Shown: positions 15,204 through 22,449 of the stretch, piece after piece
Position numbering within the stretch: the first letter of the stretch is position 1
How the letters are laid out: every line of letters starts with the position of its first letter
Assembly (NCBI GenBank): GCA_036489765.1
Contig: DASXFE010000116.1
Coordinates: forward strand, 1 to 32,212
From: DATARH01 sp036489765
GTDB lineage: Bacteria; Pseudomonadota; Alphaproteobacteria; ATCC43930; CGMCC-115725
Reading direction: 5' to 3'
Length of the DNA: 32,212 nucleotides
Program-made: the position numbers and the translations under genes
The notes under the pieces: model-generated
Databases searched by the model: none
Told to the model about the DNA's origin: nothing
The model's input: the letters and a program-made list of their open reading frames with translations, nothing else

Positions 15204-16568
15204 CTAAGCGCCCGCCACCGTCAAATCGTCGATGCGGATGGTGGGGGAATCGACGCCGTTGCGGAATTCGAGGTCGTTGGCGGCGACGAGGCGCTGGAAC
15301 ATCTCCTTGAGGTTGGCGGCGACGGTCATCTCGCTGACCGGAAAGGCGATTTGGCCCTTTTCGATCCAGAAACCGGCGGCGCCGCGGCTATAGTCGCCGG
15401 TGACGCCGTTGACGCCCTGGCCCATCAGCTCGCTGACGTAGAACCCGCTGTCGATGTCGGCGATGAGTTCGTCGGGGCTGAGTGCGCCGGGCTCGAGCCA
15501 GACGTTCGACGCCGACGGCCCCGGCGGCCCGGAGGTGCCGCGCGCGGCGTGGCCAGTGGTCTTGAGCCCGAGCTGGCGGGCCGAGCGCAGGTCGAGGAGC
15601 CAGGTCGTCAGCACCCCGTTCTCGACGATTGCCGAGCGGTGGTTGGCGATGCCCTCGCCGTCGAACGGCTTTGAGCGCATGCCGCGGGGGCGGTGCGGGT
15701 CGTCGATGATGTTGACCGCCTCGGGGAAGATGCGCTGGCCGAGCTTGTCCTTGAGGAAACTGGTGCCGCGGGCAATAGAGGGGCCGGTGATCGCGCCCAG
15801 CAGATGCCCCAGCATGCTGCGGGCGACGCGCGGGTCGAACACGACCGGGAAGCGGCCCGTCGGCATCTTCCTGGCACCGAGCCGCTTGACCGCGCGTTCG
15901 CCGGCTCGGCGGCCGATTTCGGCGGGGTCGCGGAGGTCGGCGGCGTAGACGGCGCTCGAGTAATCGTAATCGCGCTCCATCCCGCCGCCATCGCCGGCAA
16001 TGACCGATGCGCTGATCCCTTGCGACGACCCGGCATAGGCGCCGGTAAATCCGTTCGACGCCGCGAGCGCCACTCGGGAGCGGCCCCAGCCGGCCTCGGC
16101 GCCCTCGGAATTCGTGACGCCGGAGACCGCGAGCGCCGCCTCTTCGCACGCCGCGGCGCGCTCGATCAGCGTTTCGGCGGTGGGCTCGCTGGCATCAAAC
16201 ATGTCGAGATGGTCGGGCCAAGTGCGCGCGATCTGGTCGGGATCGGCGATGCCGCAGAACTCGTCCTCGGGCACGGCGCGGGCCATCGCCATGGTACGCT
16301 CGACAAGCTCGGCGAGGGCCTTCGCTGAACGGTCGCTCGACGAGACGATCGCCTGCTGCTTGCCGACAAAGACCCTGAGCCCGAGATCCTGTCCCTCCGC
16401 CCGTTCGAGCTTCTCGGTCTTTCCGAGCCGGCGCACATGCGACAGCGAAATCCCCTCGACCAGTACGGCATCCGCCGCATCGGCCCCGGCGCGTTTGGCG
16501 CGGGCGATCAGGTCGTGGAGGAGATCGATGTCGTTGGCTGAGTCGGCATCCAGCTTTTGGTCGGTCAT
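15204..16568 (-). CDS. pmbA: TldE/PmbA subunit of the TldD/TldE metalloprotease
   Basis: The 454-residue protein is the non-metal subunit of the TldD/TldE peptidase, which processes unfolded or modified peptides such as microcin B17. Recognisable stretches are DAVLVEGISLSHVRRLGKTE near the N-terminus, VVFDPRVARSMLGHLLGAITG, then PRGMRSKPFDGEG. The C-terminal part has GVNGVTGDYSRGAAGFWIE. As expected for TldE, there is no HExxxH motif. The start at ATG 16566-16568 skips 13 upstream in-frame codons that look non-coding. Its partner tldD is at 27991-29424 on the same strand. It lies upstream of the lipid A genes, a common alphaproteobacterial order. Confidence 0.93.
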   Translation of the reverse strand: MTDQKLDADSANDIDLLHDLIARAKRAGADAADAVLVEGISLSHVRRLGKTEKLERAEGQDLGLRVFVGKQQAIVSSSDRSAKALAELVERTMAMARAVPEDEFCGIADPDQIARTWPDHLDMFDASEPTAETLIERAAACEEAALAVSGVTNSEGAEAGWGRSRVALAASNGFTGAYAGSSQGISASVIAGDGGGMERDYDYSSAVYAADLRDPAEIGRRAGERAVKRLGARKMPTGRFPVVFDPRVARSMLGHLLGAITGPSIARGTSFLKDKLGQRIFPEAVNIIDDPHRPRGMRSKPFDGEGIANHRSAIVENGVLTTWLLDLRSARQLGLKTTGHAARGTSGPPGPSASNVWLEPGALSPDELIADIDSGFYVSELMGQGVNGVTGDYSRGAAGFWIEKGQIAFPVSEMTVAANLKEMFQRLVAANDLEFRNGVDSPTIRIDDLTVAGA

Positions 16569-16912
16569 CGCAATCCCTGAAGAGGCGCCGCCGGGCGGCC
16601 AACACAACCGCCGCCGACTACCACGCTCCTCTCACATAACGCAAACAACCCGGTTTGCGAGCCCCACGCCGATAGAAGGCATCGCAGGCATCCGACCCGC
16701 GGGAAATTTCGCCCGTCCCACGCCTCCGATGCCGAGCCGTTTCGCCAATGCATCACCCAAACGCAAATATTGGTGTCAGAAATGCGCGAATGCGGCGGAG
16801 ATCCGCCGGCGATTCACAATCTGAAGGCACACTGACAATCCGGCTGGACCGCAAACGAGATCGAACAGAGGCGACTGGCCCGATCGGTCGTCCAGGCGGA
16901 GCGGCAGCGTGT
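16569..16912. other. 344 bp gap upstream of pmbA, no gene seen
   Basis: This stretch separates the pmbA start from the ubiD stop on the minus strand and should hold the pmbA promoter. Open frames crossing it on both strands have no recognisable motif or convincing start. A small inverted repeat (cggcgga/tccgccg, 16793-16808) is too tight-looped to be a strong terminator. A stretch on the minus strand around 16690-16760 first looked tRNA-like but lacks a T-loop and cloverleaf pairing. Confidence 0.6.
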
Positions 16913-18403
16913 TTATCTCCAGATCGGCTTGCCGCTCCCCGGCAGACCCAAACTCGCCCATTTCTCGGTCACCCGCGTAATGACATCCCCGCTCATCCGA
17001 ATGGGCCGGCCCCAGTCGCGCTTTGTTTCGGGGGGCCATTTCGTGGTCGCGTCGAGGCCGATCTTGCCGCCGAGGCCGCTTTCGGGGGAGGCGAAGTCGA
17101 GGTAGTCGATCGGGGTGTTGTCGACGAGGGTGGTGTCGCGCACCGGATCCATGCGGGTCGAGAGGGCCCACATCACGTCCTTCCAGTCGCGCGCGTCGAT
17201 GTCGTCGTCCACGACGATGACGAACTTCGTGTACATGAACTGCCGCAGGAACGACCAGATTCCCATCATCACGCGCTTGGCGTGGCCGGGATAGGCCTTC
17301 TTCATCGACACGACCGCGATACGGTACGAGCACCCCTCGGGCGGCAGCCAGAAATCGACGATCTCGGGGAATTGCTGCTGGAGGAGCGGGATGAACACTT
17401 CGTTCAAGGCCTCGCCGAGCACGGAAGGCTCATCGGGCGGGCGGCCGGTAAAGGTCGAGAGGTAGATCGGATCGCGCCGCATCGTGATCGCGCTGATCCG
17501 GAAGACCGGGAATTTCTCGACCGCGTTGTAATACCCGGTGTGGTCGCCGTAGGGGCCTTCGTCGCCGTATTCGTCGAGCGAGACATGGCCTTCGAGCACG
17601 ATCTCGGCCTCGGCCGGCACCTTCAACGGCACGGTGCGGCAATCGACGAGGTCGAGCCTCTTTCCGCGCAGCAATCCGGCGAACTGGTACTCCGACAGCG
17701 TGTCGGGTACCGGCGTTACGGCGGCGATGATCGTGCCGGGGTCGGCGCCGATCACGGCTGCGGCGGGAAGCGGCTCGGATTTCTCGCGGCTCCAACGCTG
17801 GTGGTGCTGTGCGCCGCCGCGATGCCGGAGCCAGCGCATCAGGGTGGTGTCGCGGCCGGTGACCTGGAGCCGGTAGATGCCGAGATTGAACCCGTCCTCG
17901 CGGCGCGTGCCGGGGCCCTTCGTGACGACGAGCGGCCACGTGATGAGCGGCGCCGGCTCGCCCGGCCAACAGGTTTGGATCGGCAGCTTGCCGAGGTCGA
18001 TGTCGTCGCCCCGCAGCACGATCTCCTGGCACGGCGCGCCGCCGACCGTGCGCGGGCGCATCGCCATCACGGTCTTGAGGAGCGGCAGCATCTCCAACGC
18101 CTCGCGCCACCCGCCGGGCGGCTCCGGCTGTTTCAGGAAGGCGAGGGTCTCCCCCACCTCGCGCAGTTGCCCCGGCTCGCGGTCCATACCCCAGGCGACC
18201 CGCTCGACCGTGCCGAACAGGTTGACCAGGACCGGCATGTCCTTGCCCACATTCTCGAACAGCGCCGCCGGCCCTTGTTCGGCAAGGAGGCGGGTCTGGA
18301 TCTCGGTCATCTCGAGATGCGGCGACACCGGCGCGGCCACCCGGACGAGCCGCCCCGACCGTTCGAGCCGGTTCATAAAGTCGCGCAGGCTCGCGTAAGG
18401 CAT
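16913..18403 (-). CDS. ubiD: UbiD family prenylated-FMN decarboxylase
   Basis: The 496-residue length matches 3-polyprenyl-4-hydroxybenzoate decarboxylase, which removes the carboxyl group in ubiquinone synthesis using prenylated FMN. Motifs include NLGIYRLQV with the conserved Arg, EIVLEGHV, and the hallmark EGPYGDHTGYYN, followed by TGRPPDEPS. Near the C-terminus, VVDDDIDARDWKDVMWA and DATTKW are also typical. The start is ATG 18401-18403, four bases after the stop of a 69-codon gene on the same strand, so the two are probably cotranscribed. The prenyl-FMN synthase UbiX is not in the window. UbiD paralogues acting on other aromatic acids cannot be fully excluded, but the presence of ubiA nearby favours ubiquinone. 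Confidence 0.9.
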   Translation of the reverse strand: MPYASLRDFMNRLERSGRLVRVAAPVSPHLEMTEIQTRLLAEQGPAALFENVGKDMPVLVNLFGTVERVAWGMDREPGQLREVGETLAFLKQPEPPGGWREALEMLPLLKTVMAMRPRTVGGAPCQEIVLRGDDIDLGKLPIQTCWPGEPAPLITWPLVVTKGPGTRREDGFNLGIYRLQVTGRDTTLMRWLRHRGGAQHHQRWSREKSEPLPAAAVIGADPGTIIAAVTPVPDTLSEYQFAGLLRGKRLDLVDCRTVPLKVPAEAEIVLEGHVSLDEYGDEGPYGDHTGYYNAVEKFPVFRISAITMRRDPIYLSTFTGRPPDEPSVLGEALNEVFIPLLQQQFPEIVDFWLPPEGCSYRIAVVSMKKAYPGHAKRVMMGIWSFLRQFMYTKFVIVVDDDIDARDWKDVMWALSTRMDPVRDTTLVDNTPIDYLDFASPESGLGGKIGLDATTKWPPETKRDWGRPIRMSGDVITRVTEKWASLGLPGSGKPIWR

Positions 18404-18407
18404 TCGG

Positions 18408-18617
18408 CTAGGCGGCCATGTTCTCCGTTTCGAGGAGAAGCGCGCGAAAGCGTTCCGCCGCTTCGCGGATCTTCCAACGGGGCTCGTCGATCAGCGCGGT
18501 GGGGCTCCATTCCTCCGGCCCTGTTCCAAGCCATGAGCGCCGCTGCAACGCCTCATCCGCAAGGCAGCCGGCCACATCGAAGAGGGCCTTTCGCCAGGTG
18601 CGCACATCGACGGGCAT
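18408..18617 (-). CDS. small protein of unknown function, possible immunity-like
   Basis: The 69-codon gene has an excellent Shine-Dalgarno site (ggaggtga, 18621-18628) ahead of ATG 18615-18617 and high-GC third positions like its neighbours, so it is likely translated. The protein starts MPVDVRTWRKALFDVAG and contains LQRRSWLGTGPEEWSP, then a helical tail. The pattern Phe/Leu-Q-R-x-x-W-L/V-x-G-x-G-P-E-x-S recalls small proteins found beside polymorphic toxins. Directly upstream lies a broken toxin-like remnant, so a leftover immunity gene is a reasonable guess. It is shorter than I would expect for that group and may itself be trimmed. It is four bases from ubiD and could now be simply a leader gene of that operon. 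Confidence 0.6.
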   Translation of the reverse strand: MPVDVRTWRKALFDVAGCLADEALQRRSWLGTGPEEWSPTALIDEPRWKIREAAERFRALLLETENMAA

Positions 18618-18620
18618 CGG

Positions 18621-18628
18621 TCACCTCC
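18621..18628 (-). promoter_or_regulatory. strong Shine-Dalgarno site for the 69-codon gene
   Basis: The minus strand reads ggaggtga ending three bases before ATG 18615-18617. It lies inside the 3' end of the upstream remnant, suggesting the two genes were once translationally linked. Confidence 0.8.
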
Positions 18629-18898
18629 GCAAGCCAATAAATCGTAGGGAATGTTCGGCCGCGGTCGCGCCGGTTCTCGGGCCGCCGATAATGTTGCCGT
18701 TCACGTCGCGATATCCGCCGTTTTGATCGATCACGTAAAGATCCCGTTACGTCGGGTGCGGGCTGTCCGGATCGCCCGCACGCCACGAACCCGATCATTG
18801 CGGTTGGCGGGATCAATATACTCCGTGCCGCCCCGCTTGTCCGTCGGCCTTGCGGCAAGTCCGGCATCGCGCATCACGCTAGCCGCAAGTCCGCCGCT
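18629..18898 (-). pseudogene. broken remnant resembling a polymorphic-toxin C-terminal domain
   Basis: Three coding-like blocks follow one another on the minus strand in different frames. The first (to 18785) includes RGGTEYIDPANRNDRVR. After a frameshift the second reads RAGDPDSPHPT, then a TAA at 18747-18749 where CAA (Gln) would fit, then RDLYVIDQNGGYRDVNGN and IIGGPRTGATAAEH. A second shift at 18653 leads to IPYD. Joined, the order VR-x-x-x-G-x-P-x-SP-x-P, YV, D-x-NGN and EHIPYD recalls the C-terminal end of RHS/polymorphic-toxin-like proteins, as far as I remember them. The first block continues in frame from the MFS stop codon (18905-18907), probably by chance. At least three lesions make it non-functional. 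The family assignment is inference; the three aligned blocks are seen directly. Confidence 0.5.
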
Positions 18899-18904
18899 CC
18901 ACAA

Positions 18905-20086
18905 TCAACGGGCAGCCGGAACGGGAGCGGGGCTTGCCTGGAGGAGCCACAGTGAGGCGAAGGCGGCGAGGCAGATCCCGGCGGACACCGCGATCGCGGC
19001 CGTTCCGATCCGGTCGATCAAGAGGCCGAACACGAACGGCGCCGCCGATTCGGCGATCCGTGTCGGCACGGCGAGGAGGCCGGTGCGCTTGCCGTAGCCG
19101 GCGGGGCCGAAAAGGGCGAGGGGGAGCGTCCCGCTGGCGATCGTGAGCATGCCGTTGCCGGCGCCGTGGAGGACCGCGTATGCCGTGATCCCGGCCGGGC
19201 CGAGGAGGCCCATGATCGCGGTGCCGAGCGGGTTGAGGAGCACGGCGACGCGGGCCGGGATCAGCGGGTGAAACCGCCGCAGGAGGCTGAACTCGAACAC
19301 CCGCGCGCCGACCTGCGCCGGGCCGACCAGCGCCCCGGCCGCGATCGCCGCGACAGCCGACGCGCCGGCGCCCTCGAGGAGCCGCGGCAGGTGCGAGGCG
19401 AGGGCGCCGCTGACGAACCGGGTCGCGGCGAAGAAGAACGCGAGGATCAGCATCGTGCGGCGCGGCGCCTCGGTGGTCGGAGCGGCCTCGTCGGTCGCGA
19501 GCGATCGCACCGGCGGCTCCTCCGGCGCGGTCGGGATCAAGAGCCCATTGACCGGCAGGCACACGAAAAGGTTCAGCCCGGCCCAGACAAAGCACGCCTC
19601 CCGCCAGCCGTAATGGCTGAGCATGAAGGCGCTGAGCGGCCAGCCGATCGTGCTGGCAAACCCGGCGAAGAGCGTGACGCCGGTGATCGGTCCGCGTGCG
19701 TCGAGCCCGTAGAGCCGGCTGAGCGTCGCGAAGGCCGGGGTATAGAGACCCATTGCCGTGCCCACCCCGAGCACCAGCCATGCCGCGCACAGCCCGACGA
19801 ACCCGTGCGCGACGCCGAGCATCGCAAGCCCGCCGGCGAGCACGACGCTCGACGCCGCCATCACCGGCCGGCCGCCATGCCGATCGATGACCCGCCCGAT
19901 CTGCAGCGACAGCACGGCCGAGAGCAGCATCGATGCCGAGAACACGCCAAAGAACACGCTCGTCGGCAGGTGCAGTGTCGCCGCGATCGGCGCACCGAGG
20001 ATCGCCGGGAGGTAATAGCTTCCGGCCCATGCGAGCGTCTGCGTCGAGCCAAGTGCGGTGACGACGACGGTCTTTTGCGAAATCAT
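18905..20086 (-). CDS. MFS transporter
   Basis: The 393-residue protein has about twelve hydrophobic segments and the major facilitator pattern. The loop 2-3 motif appears as GRVIDRHGGRPVMAA, and a second symmetrical half follows an acidic linker (ATDEAAPTTEAPRR). The start at ATG 20084-20086 overlaps the stop of the GNAT gene by four bases (ATGA), so the two are translationally coupled. The upstream part of the open frame is a shadow of the GNAT gene. Family members move small organic molecules, often outward by proton antiport; the substrate is unknown. Coupling to an acetyltransferase and a divergent LysR gene suggests handling or resistance to one compound. Confidence 0.85.
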   Translation of the reverse strand: MISQKTVVVTALGSTQTLAWAGSYYLPAILGAPIAATLHLPTSVFFGVFSASMLLSAVLSLQIGRVIDRHGGRPVMAASSVVLAGGLAMLGVAHGFVGLCAAWLVLGVGTAMGLYTPAFATLSRLYGLDARGPITGVTLFAGFASTIGWPLSAFMLSHYGWREACFVWAGLNLFVCLPVNGLLIPTAPEEPPVRSLATDEAAPTTEAPRRTMLILAFFFAATRFVSGALASHLPRLLEGAGASAVAAIAAGALVGPAQVGARVFEFSLLRRFHPLIPARVAVLLNPLGTAIMGLLGPAGITAYAVLHGAGNGMLTIASGTLPLALFGPAGYGKRTGLLAVPTRIAESAAPFVFGLLIDRIGTAAIAVSAGICLAAFASLWLLQASPAPVPAAR

Positions 20087-20613
20087 TCCGGTGGATTTCC
20101 GTCGCCGGAACCGAGCGCGCGCTGCATGAAGACGCTGTCGAGCCAGCGGCCGAACTTGAACCCGACCGAACGCAGATTGCCGGCCATCTCGAAACCCAGA
20201 CTCTTGTGCAGGTTGATCGAGGCATGGTTGGCGCTGTCGCCGATCACGGCGATCATCCGGCGCATCCCCATCGCCTCGCACCCGGCGATCAGCGGCGCCA
20301 GCAGGGCCTTGCCGATGCCGCGTCCCTCAAACCCGTGGCGGATGTAGATCGAGTTCTCGCAGGAATAACAATATCCCGGCCGCGTCCGATAGGGGCCGGC
20401 GTAGGCGTAGGCGACGATTTCGCCGTCCAGCTCGGCGACCAGATACGGGAACCCGCGCTCCATGACCGCCTCGCGCCGCCGCCGCATCTCCTCGACATCC
20501 GGCGGTTCAAATTCGAACGACGCCACGCCGTGAAGCACATGATACGCGTAGATCGCCTGCACCGCCTGAACGTCGGCTTCGGTGCTGGGGCGGATCGTAG
20601 GCTGCTCGCTCAT
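20083..20613 (-). CDS. GNAT N-acetyltransferase, phosphinothricin acetyltransferase-like
   Basis: The 176-residue protein begins MSEQPTIRPSTEADVQAVQAIYAYHV and continues with SFEFEPP and AGPYRTRPGYCYSCENSIYI. The acetyl-CoA loop is GFEGRGIGKALL (94-105), and the C-terminal end has NHASINLHKSLGF and GFKFGRWLDSVFMQR. These features place it with the PAT/Bar-like and methionine-sulfoximine acetyltransferase group. Such enzymes acetylate the amino group of glutamate analogues or amino acids; real substrates vary. The start at ATG 20611-20613 fits the family N-terminus. It is coupled by ATGA to the MFS gene and divergent from a LysR regulator across an AT-rich region. Confidence 0.9.
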   Translation of the reverse strand: MSEQPTIRPSTEADVQAVQAIYAYHVLHGVASFEFEPPDVEEMRRRREAVMERGFPYLVAELDGEIVAYAYAGPYRTRPGYCYSCENSIYIRHGFEGRGIGKALLAPLIAGCEAMGMRRMIAVIGDSANHASINLHKSLGFEMAGNLRSVGFKFGRWLDSVFMQRALGSGDGNPPE

Positions 20614-20640
20614 GGCGTGAGCTTTGAGCGGTTTCCGGCA

Positions 20641-20690
20641 AAAGGAAATTTTATTATTCTGATTTCTGGCATAAAACTTTTTTAGAGAAT
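20641..20690. promoter_or_regulatory. AT-rich divergent control region between GNAT and LysR genes
   Basis: A stretch rich in A and T (ttttattattctg, ataaaacttttttaga) stands out in this GC-rich DNA. It lies between the GNAT-MFS start (20613) and the LysR start (20795). LysR proteins usually bind such intergenic sites with T-N11-A symmetry; I cannot single out one operator. Confidence 0.45.
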
Positions 20691-20777
20691 GTCGTCGCGA
20701 GGAGCCGAAGGCGACGCCGCAATCTCGATCGGGGAGTCTTCTGTAGCCCGAGATTGCCTCGCTGCGCTCGCAATGAC
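20691..20777. repeat. dispersed palindrome, family A
   Basis: An 87 bp imperfect palindrome runs from gtcgtcgcgaggagccgaag to gctgcgctcgcaatgac. It is the reverse-oriented counterpart of 5743-5830, with the same arm words and a similar centre (gggagtcttctgtagcccg against cgggctgaaggagactcct). It lies just before the LysR gene. Confidence 0.85.
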
Positions 20778-20794
20778 CGCGAAGAGTGGAGCGG

Positions 20795-21682
20795 ATGCGC
20801 CAGCTCAATCTCGACCAGCTTCACGCGTTTCAGGAGGTTGTCGCGCTCGGCAGTTTTTCGGCGGCGGCGCAGCGCCTCAACCTGACGCAGCCGGCGGTCA
20901 GCCTGCAGGTGCGGGAATTGGAGCGGCGCCTCGGGGTTCGGCTGTTGGAGCGGCTGGGGCGCCGGGTGGCGCCCACCGCGGCGGGGCGGGACCTGCTGCC
21001 GCATATCCGCCGGATCGAGGCGGCGGCGGCCGAGGCGGTGCGGACGATGACCGACCACGCCGGCACCGTGGCCGGGCGGGTGCGGCTCGGCACCGGCGCG
21101 ACGGCGTGCATCTACCTGTTCCCGCGCGTCCTCAGGGAACTGCGCGAGCGGTTCCCGCGGCTCGACATCACCGTCGGCACGGGCAACACGCCACAGATCG
21201 TCGCGGCGGTCGAGGCCAACGCGCTCGACATCGCGCTCGTGACGATGCCGGCGCGCGGCCGGGCGCTTTCGGTGATGCCGATCCTCGACGACGAGATCGT
21301 CGCGGTCTTCGCCGCCGGGGGCGCTCCGCCGCCCGACCGCCTGACCCCGGCCGTGCTCGCCGAGCTGCCGGTGGTGCTGGCCGAACCGGGGGCTAATATC
21401 CGCCGCATCATCGACGATTGGTTCGCCGTCGCCGGCGTCACCCTGAAACCGGCGATGGAATTGGGCAGCGTCGAGGCGATCAAGGAGCTGGTCGGGGCCG
21501 GGTTGGGATGCGGGTTGCTGACGCGCCTCGCCGTGCGCGACGCGGTGGCGCGGGGGCTCGTGGTGCAGCCGTTGGTTCCGGGGTCGCGGCGCCAGCTCGC
21601 GATGGTGCTGCGCAAGGACAAGACCCCGGACCGGGCTCTGAGGGAAGTGATCCGGGCGGTGGAAGGGCTAAGGGAGGGGTAA
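20795..21682 (+). CDS. LysR family transcriptional regulator
   Basis: The roughly 295-residue protein has the N-terminal winged helix-turn-helix (LDQLHAFQEVVALGSFSAAA with LTQPAVSLQVRELERRLG) and the periplasmic-binding-like effector domain from about residue 90. ATG 20795 was chosen; a GTG three codons upstream (20786) is equally open and the purine-rich stretch between them leaves this unsettled. It is divergent from the GNAT-MFS pair, the usual arrangement between a LysR protein and its target. The effector is unknown. It ends in a family B palindrome and converges on the methyltransferase gene. Confidence 0.92.
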   Translation: MRQLNLDQLHAFQEVVALGSFSAAAQRLNLTQPAVSLQVRELERRLGVRLLERLGRRVAPTAAGRDLLPHIRRIEAAAAEAVRTMTDHAGTVAGRVRLGTGATACIYLFPRVLRELRERFPRLDITVGTGNTPQIVAAVEANALDIALVTMPARGRALSVMPILDDEIVAVFAAGGAPPPDRLTPAVLAELPVVLAEPGANIRRIIDDWFAVAGVTLKPAMELGSVEAIKELVGAGLGCGLLTRLAVRDAVARGLVVQPLVPGSRRQLAMVLRKDKTPDRALREVIRAVEGLREG

Positions 21683-21683
21683 A

Positions 21684-21800
21684 CCCACCCGCCCGTCGCT
21701 CCGCGATGGGCTTCTCCCCCTCCCGCAAGGGTGCGTTTTCCTCCCTCTCCCGCCTGCGGGAGAGGGAGGATCCCGGCGCAGCCCGGAGACGGGTGAGGGT
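21684..21800. repeat. dispersed palindrome, family B
   Basis: The element has cccgtcgctccgcgatgggc, ctccctctcccgcctgcggg, agagggagg and gggtgagggt. It fills the whole gap between the convergent LysR and methyltransferase stops and could serve as a bidirectional terminator. Internal words match 27824-27967 and 15092-15203. Confidence 0.85.
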
Positions 21801-21801
21801 T

Positions 21802-22449
21802 TTAGCCCACCACCCGCCACACGATAGTTTCCCGCACCTCGCGGTCCTCGAGCTCGCGCGACGTCGGCACCTGATACCGCGCCAGCTCCGCCAATCCCGC
21901 CTCGGGCCGATACGCACGCCCGGGGTCGGCGAGGAGCACGTGGCTGCCGGCGCCGGCGCGGCGGCGGAGCCATTCGGTGACGGCGGCGGCCATCGGCTGC
22001 TCGTAGCAGACATCGCCGGCGGTGATGACCGGCCACCGGGGTTCGTTCGTAAACAGCAGGTCGTCGGTGACGATGCCGATCTCGACGCCGTTGAGCGCGG
22101 CGTTGAGGGCGATCGCGGCGGCGGCGAAGGGGTCGATCTCGGCGGCCGTGACCCGCGTCGCGCCGGCCTTCGCGGCGGCGATCGCGACGAGGCCGGAGCC
22201 CGATCCGAAATCGAGCACCTCGCGGCCGGCGACCTCATGGGGGTGGTCAATGAGGTAGCGGGCGAGGGCCTGGCCGCCGGCCCAAGCGAACGCCCAGAAG
22301 GGCGGGGGCAGCGCGTGGCGGGCGAGGGTTTCCTCGGTCGCCTGCCAGATCGGGGTGACTTCGGTCGCGAGTTGGAGGCGGATCTCGGGGACGAGCGGCG
22401 GCGCCTCGGCCCGCGTATTGTCGAGGACGAACCTTGTGGGATCGCTCAC
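21802..22449 (-). CDS. class I SAM methyltransferase, ETF-beta lysine methyltransferase-like
   Basis: The 215-residue protein contains IWQATEETLARHALPPPFWA and WAGGQALARYLIDHP. The SAM-binding motif I follows as VLDFGSGSGLVAIAAAKAGA, and a DVCYE motif stands where seven-beta-strand lysine methyltransferases have D-x-x-Y. This combination fits bacterial METTL20-type proteins, which methylate lysines of the electron transfer flavoprotein beta subunit; PrmA-like enzymes are close relatives. The start is GTG 22447-22449, overlapping the ubiA stop (GTGA), so it is coupled to ubiA. The actual protein target is inferred from resemblance only. Confidence 0.75.
   Translation of the reverse strand: MSDPTRFVLDNTRAEAPPLVPEIRLQLATEVTPIWQATEETLARHALPPPFWAFAWAGGQALARYLIDHPHEVAGREVLDFGSGSGLVAIAAAKAGATRVTAAEIDPFAAAAIALNAALNGVEIGIVTDDLLFTNEPRWPVITAGDVCYEQPMAAAVTEWLRRRAGAGSHVLLADPGRAYRPEAGLAELARYQVPTSRELEDREVRETIVWRVVG

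Noticed and set aside
16690..16770. Possible tRNA on the minus strand (tggcgaaacgg resembles a D-arm region)
   Set aside because: No acceptor-stem pairing, no T-loop GTTCGA-type sequence, and no cloverleaf could be drawn.
16748..18640. A 630-codon plus-strand open frame opposite ubiD
   Set aside because: Antisense to a clear UbiD with canonical motifs; composition is that of a shadow frame.
18553..18867. A 104-codon minus-strand open frame upstream of the small gene
   Set aside because: It is the third, non-coding frame through the toxin-like remnant; the other two frames carry the meaningful blocks.
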